Positions 5,444 through 11,894 of a stretch of 12,139 nt of DNA are shown here, piece by piece. Below the pieces are notes generated by a model. It did not search any database. It had not been told where the DNA came from and saw only the letters and a list, made by a program, of their open reading frames with translations. This stretch comes from Anaerolineae bacterium CG2_30_58_95 (GTDB lineage: Bacteria > Chloroflexota > Anaerolineae > Anaerolineales > Villigracilaceae). Numbering within the stretch: position 1 is the stretch's first letter; every line of letters begins with the position of its first letter. The translations under genes and the position numbers were made by a program. The stretch is taken from NCBI GenBank assembly GCA_001872165.1, contig MNXK01000146.1, positions 1 through 12,139 of the forward strand. The letters run 5' to 3'.

Positions 5444-7075
5444 ATGGACGATTATCTCTGGTGGCGCGACGGCATCATCTACCAAATCTACCCGCGCTCC
5501 TTCGCTGACAGCAACGGCGACGGCCTCGGCGACCTGCCCGGCATCACGGCGCGTCTCGATTACCTTGCCGAGCTTGGCATTGACGCCATCTGGCTTTCCC
5601 CTTTCTATCCCACGCCCGATGCTGATTTCGGTTACGATGTCAGCGATCACACCGCCGTGGACCCGCGTTTCGGCACGCTGGAGGACTTCGACCGGCTGGC
5701 GGCCGAGTCGCACCGGCGCGGCATCCGCGTCGTTCTGGACCTGGTGCTGAATCACACCTCCGACCGGCATCCCTGGTTCCGCGAATCCCGCGCCAGCCGC
5801 GATAATCCGAAGCGCGACTGGTATATCTGGCAGCCCCCCTCCCGCTCTCCGAGGGGGGGCCCCAACAACTGGCAGGCTGCCTTCGGCGGCCCCGCCTGGG
5901 ACTACGACGAAACCACCGGCCAGTACTACTTGCACATGTTCCTGGCCGAACAGCCGGATGTCAACTGGCGCAACCCGGAGGTGCGCAAGGCGCAGCTCGA
6001 CGTGGTGCGCTTCTGGCTGGCGCGCGGCGCGGACGGCTTCCGCCTGGACGTGTTCAACGCCTACTTCAAGGATGCCCAATTTCGGAATAACCCTCCCAAG
6101 TTCGGCTTGCGCGGCTTCGACCGCCAGCGTCACCTCTACGATTGCGACCAGCCGGAAATGATCCCGTTGCTCAACGAGCTGCGCACCATCCTGGATGCTT
6201 ATCCTGAGCGCTACGCCGTCGGTGAGACATTTTTCGCCACGCCCGAAAAAGTGCTGCACTACAGCGGCCCTGACCGCCTTCACGCCGCTTTTAGCTTCGA
6301 TTTCAACTCCTCCGGCTTACGCTACCCGTGGAATCCTGCCTGGCTGCTCAAACAGATCCAACGCCGGGAAGCGCTCTTCACTGGCGAGCACTGGCCCACG
6401 ACCGTCCTCAGCAACCACGACATCTCGCGCACAGCGACGCGTTACACGCATGGCGAGCAGGATGCGCTCGCCAAAATCGCCATGGCGCTGTTGCTCACCT
6501 TGCGCGGCACACCTTTCTTGTACTATGGCGAGGAGATCGGCATGCGCGATGTTCCCCTGCGCCGCGGCGAGATCATGGATCCGCCCGGCAAGCGCTACTG
6601 GCCGATTTTCAAAGGCCGGGACGGCTGTCGCTCTCCCATGCAGTGGGATGACACGCCTTTCGCCGGTTTCTCGCTTAGCAAAGTTCAGGGCAGGCCTTGG
6701 CTGCCCGTGCACCCGAATTACCATCAGCGCAACGTGGCCGCTCAAAACGAAGACCCAGACTCGCTGCTCAATTTCACCCGGAAACTGATCGCCTTGCGAA
6801 AAGAGTGCCCGGCCCTGCGGCGCGGCGAATTCGTTCCATTGACAACCAGGCCGCGCGATGCCCTCGTCTATCTACGCCGCACAGATGATCAAACCGTGCT
6901 AGTGGCCTTGAATTTTGCAAACAAAACAATCAGGGCCGCGTGTACGCCCCCTCTACCAGAGGATTGGCAGCTCCTCTTTTCCACTTCCGGCGCAGACCTG
7001 CCGCATGTGAATGGAAAAAACATCGAATTGGCCCCTTATGAGGTGTGTATTCTGGAAGTAAAAACGGGGCGTTGA
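5444..7075 (+). CDS. GH13 alpha-glucosidase (oligo-1,6-glucosidase type)
   Basis: A 543-residue glycoside hydrolase family 13 enzyme that releases glucose from the non-reducing ends of short alpha-glucans. It opens with the exo-glucosidase signature WWRDGIIYQIYPRSFADSNGDG. The catalytic triad is visible: nucleophile D202 in GFRLDVFN, acid/base E261 in VGETF and transition-state D326 in SNHD. Region I is DLVLNH at 99-104. Valine directly after the nucleophile is typical of enzymes accepting alpha-1,6 links, so isomaltose-type substrates are possible, though alpha-1,4 activity cannot be excluded. No signal peptide is seen, so it is cytosolic and needs imported oligosaccharides, but no transporter is in the window. 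The ATG follows AGGAA at 5436-5440. The loop around residues 131-140 is encoded by a GC palindrome and may be repeat-derived. Confidence 0.94.
   Translation: MDDYLWWRDGIIYQIYPRSFADSNGDGLGDLPGITARLDYLAELGIDAIWLSPFYPTPDADFGYDVSDHTAVDPRFGTLEDFDRLAAESHRRGIRVVLDLVLNHTSDRHPWFRESRASRDNPKRDWYIWQPPSRSPRGGPNNWQAAFGGPAWDYDETTGQYYLHMFLAEQPDVNWRNPEVRKAQLDVVRFWLARGADGFRLDVFNAYFKDAQFRNNPPKFGLRGFDRQRHLYDCDQPEMIPLLNELRTILDAYPERYAVGETFFATPEKVLHYSGPDRLHAAFSFDFNSSGLRYPWNPAWLLKQIQRREALFTGEHWPTTVLSNHDISRTATRYTHGEQDALAKIAMALLLTLRGTPFLYYGEEIGMRDVPLRRGEIMDPPGKRYWPIFKGRDGCRSPMQWDDTPFAGFSLSKVQGRPWLPVHPNYHQRNVAAQNEDPDSLLNFTRKLIALRKECPALRRGEFVPLTTRPRDALVYLRRTDDQTVLVALNFANKTIRAACTPPLPEDWQLLFSTSGADLPHVNGKNIELAPYEVCILEVKTGR
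5834..5858. repeat. GC palindrome inside the glucosidase gene
   Basis: CCCCCCTC (5834-5841) is the reverse complement of GAGGGGGG (5851-5858), leaving a 9-base loop. It encodes the PPSRSPRGG stretch at a surface loop where family members vary in length. It shares the TCCGAG core with the hairpin at 1511-1540. Confidence 0.5.
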
Positions 7076-7184
7076 TTCTATCGCTGAATGTGCCGCCTCC
7101 AGAACCAGGCCTGCGGTTAAACGTTGGGGCGAGGCAGCCCCCTTTGGGTGTGCTTCACGAAGATCACGCTCCAATAAACCGATT

Positions 7185-7206
7185 TGTGTTACAATTGCAA
7201 TACACA
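7185..7206. promoter_or_regulatory. Putative operator/promoter of the toxin-antitoxin pair
   Basis: TGTGT (7185-7189) and ACACA (7202-7206) form an inverted repeat symmetric about 7195.5. Between them lie the small palindromes CAATTG (7192-7197) and ATTGCAAT (7194-7201). TACAAT at 7190-7195 could be the -10. It sits 17 bases before the antitoxin start, where RelB/DinJ proteins commonly bind to repress their own operon. The preceding gap from 7076 holds only a GGGGC/GCCCC hairpin (7126-7141) of no clear role. Confidence 0.45.
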
Positions 7207-7222
7207 CAGAAACGGAGGAAGT

Positions 7223-7483
7223 ATGACCAAGACCGCTGCCATTACCGTGCGCTTGGATCAGCAGGTGAAGAAGGAAGCTCAGGCCGTGCTGGATGAATTG
7301 GGGTTGACCACCACGCAAGCGGTAAGCCTGTTCTTCAAGCAGATCAGTTTGAACAAGGGCCTGCCCTTCGCAGTGGAAATCCCCAACGAGGAAACCATCC
7401 AGGCCATCGAGGACGGGTTGAACAGGCGCAACGTAAGAACCTTCGAAGACGCTGAAGCTGCGCTCGCTTACCTGGGACTGTAA
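7223..7483 (+). CDS. Type II antitoxin, RelB/DinJ family
   Basis: An 86-residue antitoxin. Residues 5-50 form a ribbon-helix-helix domain of RelB/DinJ type: the DNA-contacting strand AAITVRLD, a helix with VKKEAQAVLDELG, then TTTQAVSLFFKQI, followed by the family hallmark LPF. The C-terminal half (PNEETIQAIEDGLNRRNVRTFEDAEAAL) matches the part that wraps the toxin. I place the start at 7223, not at the longer in-frame option at 7184, because GGAGGA at 7214-7219 precedes it and the family begins at this point. The upstream extension would cover the operator. The protein should neutralise the adjacent toxin and repress the operon. Confidence 0.92.
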   Translation: MTKTAAITVRLDQQVKKEAQAVLDELGLTTTQAVSLFFKQISLNKGLPFAVEIPNEETIQAIEDGLNRRNVRTFEDAEAALAYLGL

Positions 7484-7485
7484 TC

Positions 7486-7755
7486 ATGCGTAAGGTCACG
7501 ATTACGTCGCAGTTCGAGAAAGATGTCGAACGCGCCAGGAAGCGCAACTACGATAGGTGCAAGCTGAGCGCTGTCATCCGGTTGCTGGGCCAGGGGAACC
7601 TGGAAAATCGTCAATACCGGGACCACCCGCTGAAAGGGAAGTATAACGGTTTGCGCGAGTGCCACTTGACTCCGGACTGGTTGTTGATCTACCAATCTTT
7701 CACCGATCACGTCATTTTAGTCAGAACCGGCACGCACGCGGACTTGTTTCGGTAA
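7486..7755 (+). CDS. yafQ: Type II toxin, YafQ-family mRNA interferase
   Basis: An 89-residue RelE-fold ribonuclease toxin. The residues that define the YafQ active site are all present at the expected spacing: H47 (DHPLKG), H60 and D64 (CHLTPDW), H84 and F88 (THADLF). YafQ enzymes cut mRNA on translating ribosomes. It begins two bases after the antitoxin stop with no strong ribosome-binding site of its own, so translation is probably coupled to the antitoxin. The gene looks intact, with full family length and no frameshift. Converging with the lipoprotein gene, it ends 44 bases before that gene's stop. Confidence 0.93.
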   Translation: MRKVTITSQFEKDVERARKRNYDRCKLSAVIRLLGQGNLENRQYRDHPLKGKYNGLRECHLTPDWLLIYQSFTDHVILVRTGTHADLFR

Positions 7756-7783
7756 GTTCTGGGGCGCAAAAAGACACCCTGGG

Positions 7784-7799
7784 AGTGGAAATTTCCACT
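7784..7799. terminator. Perfect 16-base palindrome between converging genes
   Basis: AGTGGAAATTTCCACT is perfectly self-complementary and lies directly next to the lipoprotein stop (7800-7802). On the minus strand a TCTTTTT tract follows about 10 bases later, so it could act as part of a terminator for the lipoprotein. On the plus strand only TTTA follows. Confidence 0.45.
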
Positions 7800-9011
7800 T
7801 TACGGACATATATCTTCCAGCGTGTAATCTGGATTAGCGTAACCAAATGCTGCTGAACCGAGCGGGAACAGGATTTGACCGGCATGGGTCTCGGCGAAAT
7901 AACGCGCCGCCGGGCAACCGTGACCGGCGATTGCAACCCCTTGCAGGTAAGTATCGGCCATTTCGGTGTAATCACGCCAATTGCCGGCTGTTGGGCCGGC
8001 TTTCAACTCACTGAAGCAGCGCTCTGCCTCGTCCGGTTGACCAGACTGCGTGTAAAGCACGATCAGCTTGAAACGCGCGTATGCGCCCAGGTCCGCCTGC
8101 TCGAGCGGTGGATCAATCCAATCCAGCAATGTCCGGTCGTTGATGACGCGCTGGTACAAAACGATGGCAGTCTCATAGTCCCCTACCTCGAAAGCCGCGT
8201 CGGCGTCGTGCAGGGCATGGATGCGGTAGCGCGGCGGCTCCAGCGTCTCGCCGCTCACCTTCCAGCGGCCGCTGGCCGGGTCGTAGCTCCAGGCGCGGGT
8301 GCGGACACGGTACGGCCCCGCCCCAACCGAGCCGAAGCCGGTACCGGTCACGTCCAAGGCATAAATCCCGTCTCCCGTGTCGCGCATCTTTACGTCTGGA
8401 TAGGGCAGATCGTCGCTCGCGCCCTCCAGCAAATTCTCATACGTCGCCCCGTTCCAGGCCAGAACCTGTTCCTGCTCGAAGCAGGTGGACGCGCCGCAGG
8501 TGCTGGTGCTCACCACCGCCTCGGCCTTGCCATCCGCGTTCATATCCTGCACGAAATGAATGGTAGGCGCGCCGTAATAGGCAGAATCGGGCGTCAGGTC
8601 AAAAGTCAGCACATACTGCCCGGCCTGGCAGTTATAGATCAACAACGTGCCAAGCGGTGGTACAGTCTCGCCATCTGATGAAGTCACCGCGACGAGCACA
8701 TCGCCCTTCCCATCGCCGGTCAGGTCGCCTGCCTCTGCATGGCTGCGATCCGTGTTCAGGGCAACAAGTTCCCCACCACTGTTCAGATAGTTCAAGACTG
8801 CCTGCGGGTATTCTGCAAAACCGGCTGGGGAGGGTGGTTCGTGCGCCTGGGCAGGGACACACAACCCCTCGTCCGGCGTGGACCGGATCGGGGTCGAAGA
8901 AGGCAGCAGCGAAGCATTCGTTGGCGGCGAAGCAGTCGGCACGGGAAGCAACTTTGGCGACCCGCAAGCCGTCAAAACGGCCAAAAGAGCGAGGGCAAGA
9001 ATACGTCTCAT
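7800..9011 (-). CDS. Lipoprotein with FG-GAP-like Ca-binding loops and TPR-like tail
   Basis: A 403-residue predicted lipoprotein. The start has a short basic end (MRR), a hydrophobic core and the lipobox LTAC with lipidated C16. A Pro/Ser/Thr-rich stalk (about 20-62) then spaces the domain from the membrane. Two calcium-loop motifs, DLTGDGKGD (96-104) and DMNADGKAE (156-164), mark FG-GAP/VCBS-type blades as found in extracellular adhesion or lectin-like proteins. The region 264-336 (AAFEVGDYETAIVLYQRVI, LIVLYTQSGQPDEAERCF) reads like two TPR helix pairs. I do not recognise a defined function. A surface scaffold or binding role is likely. The start at 9011 is favoured by an AGGAGG site (9016-9021 on the plus strand) and by the signal peptide. 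A longer in-frame start at 9062 lacks both. Confidence 0.85.
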   Translation of the reverse strand: MRRILALALLAVLTACGSPKLLPVPTASPPTNASLLPSSTPIRSTPDEGLCVPAQAHEPPSPAGFAEYPQAVLNYLNSGGELVALNTDRSHAEAGDLTGDGKGDVLVAVTSSDGETVPPLGTLLIYNCQAGQYVLTFDLTPDSAYYGAPTIHFVQDMNADGKAEAVVSTSTCGASTCFEQEQVLAWNGATYENLLEGASDDLPYPDVKMRDTGDGIYALDVTGTGFGSVGAGPYRVRTRAWSYDPASGRWKVSGETLEPPRYRIHALHDADAAFEVGDYETAIVLYQRVINDRTLLDWIDPPLEQADLGAYARFKLIVLYTQSGQPDEAERCFSELKAGPTAGNWRDYTEMADTYLQGVAIAGHGCPAARYFAETHAGQILFPLGSAAFGYANPDYTLEDICP

Positions 9012-9045
9012 AATGCCTCCTGCGGAGCATTCGTTGTCAGGGGGG

Positions 9046-9073
9046 TTGCATTTTTCTCCCAAACCATTATACT
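9046..9073 (+). promoter_or_regulatory. Promoter of the methylase-like gene
   Basis: TTGCAT (9046-9051) and TATACT (9068-9073) with a 16-base spacer form a good sigma-70 type promoter. The expected start of transcription (about 9080) falls at the ATG at 9082, implying a leaderless mRNA. The absence of any ribosome-binding site before 9082 agrees. Confidence 0.55.
9066..9071 (-). promoter_or_regulatory. -10 box of the lipoprotein gene
   Basis: Reading the minus strand gives a perfect TATAAT at 9071-9066, 54 bases before the lipoprotein start. It shares four bases with the plus-strand -10 box TATACT. No good minus-strand -35 is visible. Confidence 0.5.
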
Positions 9074-9081
9074 AAGAATTG

Positions 9082-11454
9082 ATGAATATTCTCTCGGCCT
9101 TGCCTTTCATTCCAGGGGATGAAACAGGACATCCAGAGCCGCTGGCGCGTTACCTGCCGCCCGTGCCGGAGGGCGTCGCCGCGGCGTTCCTGGCGGAACA
9201 TGCCCGACCCCTCGACAGCACTTCGGCAGGGTTTCGACAGGCCTTCGGCGTGAGCGCTCAGGCGAACGCTCAACCTGCCAACTCAGTGCAACGGCTCGGG
9301 GCAACGCCTGGCGCCTGGGTGCTGGACCCGTTCGGGGCCTCCCCCCGGCTGGCGGTCGAGATGGCGCGCGCCGGTTATCGCGTGCTGGTAGCCGTCAACA
9401 ACCCGGTGACGCGCTTCCTGCTGGATTTAGCTGCCGCGCCGCCTCCCAGGTCCGAGCTGCAGGCCGCGCTGGCCGACCTGGCTGATTCCCGCAAAGGCGA
9501 AGAACGGCTGGAAACCCATCTACAATCCCTGTACCTTACCGATTGCCCCAGCTGCCAGCGCAGCATCCCGGCAGAGACCTTCGTCTGGGAACACGGCGGC
9601 GAAGCGCCGGTGGCGCGCATTTTCCGTTGCCCACAATGCGGGGAAAGCGGCGAGCGAGGCGTCACGCAGGCAGACCGGGAACGCGCCGGTCAACTGGCTG
9701 CCACGGCGGCCCTGCACCGTTCGCGCGCCCTCGAACGGGTGGCCGCCCGCGACGACCCCGACCGGGAGCACGCCGAAGAAGCCCTGGCATGTTACCTGCC
9801 GCGCGCCGTCTATGCCCTGATCACCATCATCAACAGGCTGGACGGCCTGGCGCTCTCGCCCGAACGGCGCCGCTGCCTGCTGGCCCTGACCCTGACCGCC
9901 TGCGACGAGGGCAACACCCTCTGGCCGCATCCGGCGGAACGGCCGCGCCCGAAGCAGTTGACCATCCCGCCGCGCTTCCGCGAGAACAATCTCTGGCTGG
10001 CGCTCGAAAGGGGCGTGGATGTCTGGGCTGGCGAGGCGCCGCCCGTGCCAGTAACGATCTGGCCTGCGCCGCCTCCCGAAAGCGGGGGCATTTGCCTGTT
10101 CGAAGGCCCGCTGCGTGAGCTGGCGCCGCGCCTCAAAGAGACACCCATCCAGGTCGTCTTGACCGCCCTGCCGCGCCCCAACCAGGCCTTCTGGACCCTC
10201 TCGGCTTTGTGGTCTGGTTGGCTGTGGGGGCGCAAAGCGGTCGGCCCGTTCAAGCACGTTCTGCGCCGCCGCCGTTATGACTGGAACTGGCACGCCGGCG
10301 CGCTGTACGCGGCGTTCAAAAACCTTGCCCCGCACATTCCACTCGGCGCGCCGCTCTTTATGCTGACCGCCGAGCCGGAACCATCCTTCCTCTCCGCCGT
10401 GATGCTGGCAACCGCCTCCGCCGGTTTCGATTTGCAAGGCATCGCCATCCGCACCCGGCACGACCCGATCCAACTCCTCTGGCAGCGGCGAGCCTTCACG
10501 CTCCGACCTACAGAAGGGTTTGACCCCTCTTCAGCCGGCCAAGCCATGCAAGCCTATCTGAAGGAACGCGGCGAACCGGTCACTTATCTGCACCTGCACG
10601 CGGCCGGCCTCTCCGCTTTGGCTGAGAATCACGCCCTGGCCTGGCGCGAAGAGGCGCTAGCGCAAATCCACGCGCCGATCCAGGAGGCGCTTGCCTCGAA
10701 GGCTTACGTCCGCCACGATGGTAGCCCGAAATCAGGCTACCACGTTGGTAGTCCGCACAGCCTGGAGGTCGGGTTATGGGGATTGCACGAATATGCCCAG
10801 GAGAGTGACTCGTTGCCTGACCGGGTGGAAATGGCTGCCGTCCAATTCCTGCAAAAGCATCCCGTGTGCACACAGCGCGAACTGGAAACAAGCCTGAACG
10901 CTGAATTCCCCGGCTTGTTCACCCCCTCGCTCGGACTGATCAAGGAAATACTGGCTTCCTATGCGACCGAATCGAATGGACGGTGGCACCTGCGCCCCGA
11001 AGATTCCGCCTCGGTGCGCCACGCCGACCTGGAGGCGGCCGGCCGCGCATTGGAGGCCCTCGCCGCCCAACTGGAATATCGCCTCGTCCGGCCCGAAGGT
11101 GCTCATCGCTTGTTGCTGTGGCAGGAAAAAGGGAAAACGGCCTATGCCTTCACCCTGTTGGCCTCAGCGGTCGTCGGCCGGATCCTGCGTGAGAACCTTT
11201 ATGGTAGCCGATTGCGCTACCATTATCCACCCGAGCGCAGTCTGCTGGTAATCCCTGGCGGGCGCGTTGGCCTGCTGACCTGCAAGTTGCACCGCGATCC
11301 TGCGTTGGATCAAATCTGGCAGGGAGGCTGGCGCGTGCTCAAATTCCGTCACCTGCGGAGGCTGGCTGAGATAGCGAGTCTAACGCGCGAGAACTGGGGG
11401 CGAGAACTGAGCAGCGATCCCATCGAGCCTCCGGAGCAGATGAAGATGTTCTGA
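9082..11454 (+). CDS. DNA adenine-methylase-like protein with zinc ribbon, catalytic motif degenerate
   Basis: A 790-residue protein organised like large N6-adenine/COG1743-type DNA methylases. LDPFGASP (81-88) replaces the SAM-binding DPFAGSG motif. VNNP (about 105-108) stands where the ribose-binding acidic motif is expected. A four-cysteine zinc ribbon is formed by C155, C158, C183 and C186. The segment VLTALPRPNQAFW (about 359-371) takes the place of VTDPPYxD, so the catalytic Asp-Pro-Pro-Tyr is lost. The part after about 530 is unrecognised and contains winged-helix-like stretches. Three palindromic elements lie inside the reading frame (9218-9289, 10718-10751, 11201-11223), yet the frame stays open. 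ATG 9082 is preferred to TTG 9079. Possible roles: a dead methylase used as a DNA-binding scaffold, or a diverged enzyme. No restriction gene is adjacent. Methylase ancestry moderately sure, activity doubtful. Confidence 0.6.
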   Translation: MNILSALPFIPGDETGHPEPLARYLPPVPEGVAAAFLAEHARPLDSTSAGFRQAFGVSAQANAQPANSVQRLGATPGAWVLDPFGASPRLAVEMARAGYRVLVAVNNPVTRFLLDLAAAPPPRSELQAALADLADSRKGEERLETHLQSLYLTDCPSCQRSIPAETFVWEHGGEAPVARIFRCPQCGESGERGVTQADRERAGQLAATAALHRSRALERVAARDDPDREHAEEALACYLPRAVYALITIINRLDGLALSPERRRCLLALTLTACDEGNTLWPHPAERPRPKQLTIPPRFRENNLWLALERGVDVWAGEAPPVPVTIWPAPPPESGGICLFEGPLRELAPRLKETPIQVVLTALPRPNQAFWTLSALWSGWLWGRKAVGPFKHVLRRRRYDWNWHAGALYAAFKNLAPHIPLGAPLFMLTAEPEPSFLSAVMLATASAGFDLQGIAIRTRHDPIQLLWQRRAFTLRPTEGFDPSSAGQAMQAYLKERGEPVTYLHLHAAGLSALAENHALAWREEALAQIHAPIQEALASKAYVRHDGSPKSGYHVGSPHSLEVGLWGLHEYAQESDSLPDRVEMAAVQFLQKHPVCTQRELETSLNAEFPGLFTPSLGLIKEILASYATESNGRWHLRPEDSASVRHADLEAAGRALEALAAQLEYRLVRPEGAHRLLLWQEKGKTAYAFTLLASAVVGRILRENLYGSRLRYHYPPERSLLVIPGGRVGLLTCKLHRDPALDQIWQGGWRVLKFRHLRRLAEIASLTRENWGRELSSDPIEPPEQMKMF
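9218..9289. repeat. Nested inverted repeat inside the methylase-like gene
   Basis: GCACT/AGTGC (9218-9222, 9285-9289) enclose GGCAGG/CCTGCC (9225-9230, 9274-9279), which enclose TGAGCG/CGCTCA (9251-9256, 9267-9272). The block encodes a low-complexity Ser/Ala/Gln stretch (about residues 46-70) just before the SAM-site motif. TTCGACAGG-type words in it resemble common dispersed bacterial repeats. Confidence 0.5.
10718..10751. repeat. Hairpin repeat, copy 2 (in coding sequence)
   Basis: TGGTAGCC (10719-10726) pairs with GGCTACCA (10735-10742) around CGAAATCA. A third arm TGGTAG (10746-10751) can instead pair with CTACCA (10737-10742). Over its 26 core bases it matches copy 1 except at two positions. 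In the reading frame it encodes GSPKSGYH followed by VGS. Confidence 0.75.
11201..11223. repeat. Hairpin repeat, copy 3 (in coding sequence)
   Basis: A perfect 8-bp inverted repeat (ATGGTAGC at 11201-11208, GCTACCAT at 11216-11223) with loop CGATTGC. It encodes YGSRLRYHY in the methylase-like protein. Copy 4 at 11614 is nearly its exact reverse complement, loop included. Confidence 0.75.
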
Positions 11455-11470
11455 CAGGCGCATTCGGGAG

Positions 11471-11515
11471 GCGCGGCAGGATGTAGAGCGAAATTAATTT
11501 CGCATTACGCCGCGC
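11471..11515. terminator. Compound palindrome after the methylase-like gene
   Basis: GCGCGGC (11471-11477) pairs with GCCGCGC (11509-11515). Between them lies the perfect 16-base palindrome GCGAAATTAATTTCGC (11488-11503). No T-run follows, so it is a structured 3' end or an extruding palindrome more than a classical terminator. Confidence 0.45.
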
Positions 11516-11571
11516 GGCATCCATGATTTTCGCACATTTCGTGTGATATACTTTCCCTGCGCGGCGTTTAC

Positions 11572-11600
11572 TTGACAGGCCACTAGCCCTCAAGTAGAAT
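11572..11600 (+). promoter_or_regulatory. Promoter of the tRNA-Ala pair
   Basis: A perfect -35 TTGACA (11572-11577), a 17-base spacer and TAGAAT (11595-11600) form the strongest promoter in the window. Transcription should start near 11607, 35 bases before the first tRNA. Confidence 0.85.
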
Positions 11601-11613
11601 ACCCGCACCCGAA

Positions 11614-11636
11614 ATGGTAGCGCAATCGGCTACCCT
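11614..11636. repeat. Hairpin repeat, copy 4 (tRNA leader)
   Basis: GGTAGC (11616-11621) pairs with GCTACC (11629-11634) around GCAATCG. The outer bases have decayed (CCT in place of CCAT). It lies wholly in the 5' leader of the pre-tRNA, ending five bases before the mature tRNA. Confidence 0.7.
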
Positions 11637-11641
11637 AAACC

Positions 11642-11714
11642 GGGCCTGTAGCGCAGTTGGGAGCGCGCTTCAATCGCACTGAAGAGGTCGCGGGTTCGAA
11701 TCCCGCCAGGTCCA
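11642..11714 (+). tRNA. tRNA-Ala(CGC)
   Basis: The full 73-nt cloverleaf folds: acceptor GGGCCTG with CAGGTCC, D stem GCGC/GCGC, anticodon stem CTTCA/TGAAG, T arm GCGGG-TTCGAAT-CCCGC, discriminator A. The anticodon CGC is at 11675-11677. The G3-U70 wobble, the main alanine identity element, is present, confirming Ala. The 3' CCA is not encoded. The 32/38 pair is A/C, an unusual combination. Confidence 0.95.
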
Positions 11715-11813
11715 CTGTTCAGTGACCAGTATTCAGTCATCAGTAATGGTTGCGCAGTCAGCAACCATAATCAGTCATTGAACACTGGCGACTGAAAACT
11801 GATTACTGGAAAT
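11715..11813. repeat. Palindromic CAGT-repeat spacer between the tRNAs
   Basis: The whole 99-base spacer is an imperfect inverted repeat. Its outer arms (11716-11736 against 11778-11798) match at 16 of 21 positions, and the centre is hairpin copy 5. The arms consist of CAGT units like those at 1477-1506. Confidence 0.7.
11746..11768. repeat. Hairpin repeat, copy 5
   Basis: A perfect 8-bp stem, ATGGTTGC (11746-11753) with GCAACCAT (11761-11768), loop GCAGTCA. Relative to the other copies an A-T pair is changed to T-A on both arms, a compensatory change that preserves the hairpin. Confidence 0.75.
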
Positions 11814-11886
11814 GGGCCCATAGCGCAGTTGGGAGCGCGTCTCAATGGCATTGAGAAGGTCGAGAGTTCGAATCTCTCTGGGTCCA
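11814..11886 (+). tRNA. tRNA-Ala(GGC)
   Basis: A 73-nt cloverleaf: acceptor GGGCCCA with TGGGTCC, D stem GCGC/GCGC, anticodon stem TCTCA/TGAGA, T arm GAGAG-TTCGAAT-CTCTC, discriminator A. The anticodon GGC is at 11847-11849. G3-U70 is present. Positions 32/38 are A/U, the pair known to be conserved in tRNA-Ala(GGC) for decoding accuracy. CCA is not encoded. It is probably co-transcribed with the CGC tRNA 99 bases upstream. Confidence 0.95.
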
Positions 11887-11894
11887 CACAGCAT

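Noticed and set aside
7875..8678. A 267-codon plus-strand frame
   Set aside because: It is antisense to the lipoprotein, which has a signal peptide, ribosome-binding site and calcium loops.
9520..10473. A 317-codon minus-strand frame
   Set aside because: It is an antisense shadow of the methylase-like gene, low in recognisable motifs and rich in Arg, Gly and Gln.
3777..11768. A CRISPR array made from the hairpin repeats
   Set aside because: The copies are irregularly spaced over 8 kb, occur in both orientations and have no spacer pattern or cas genes.
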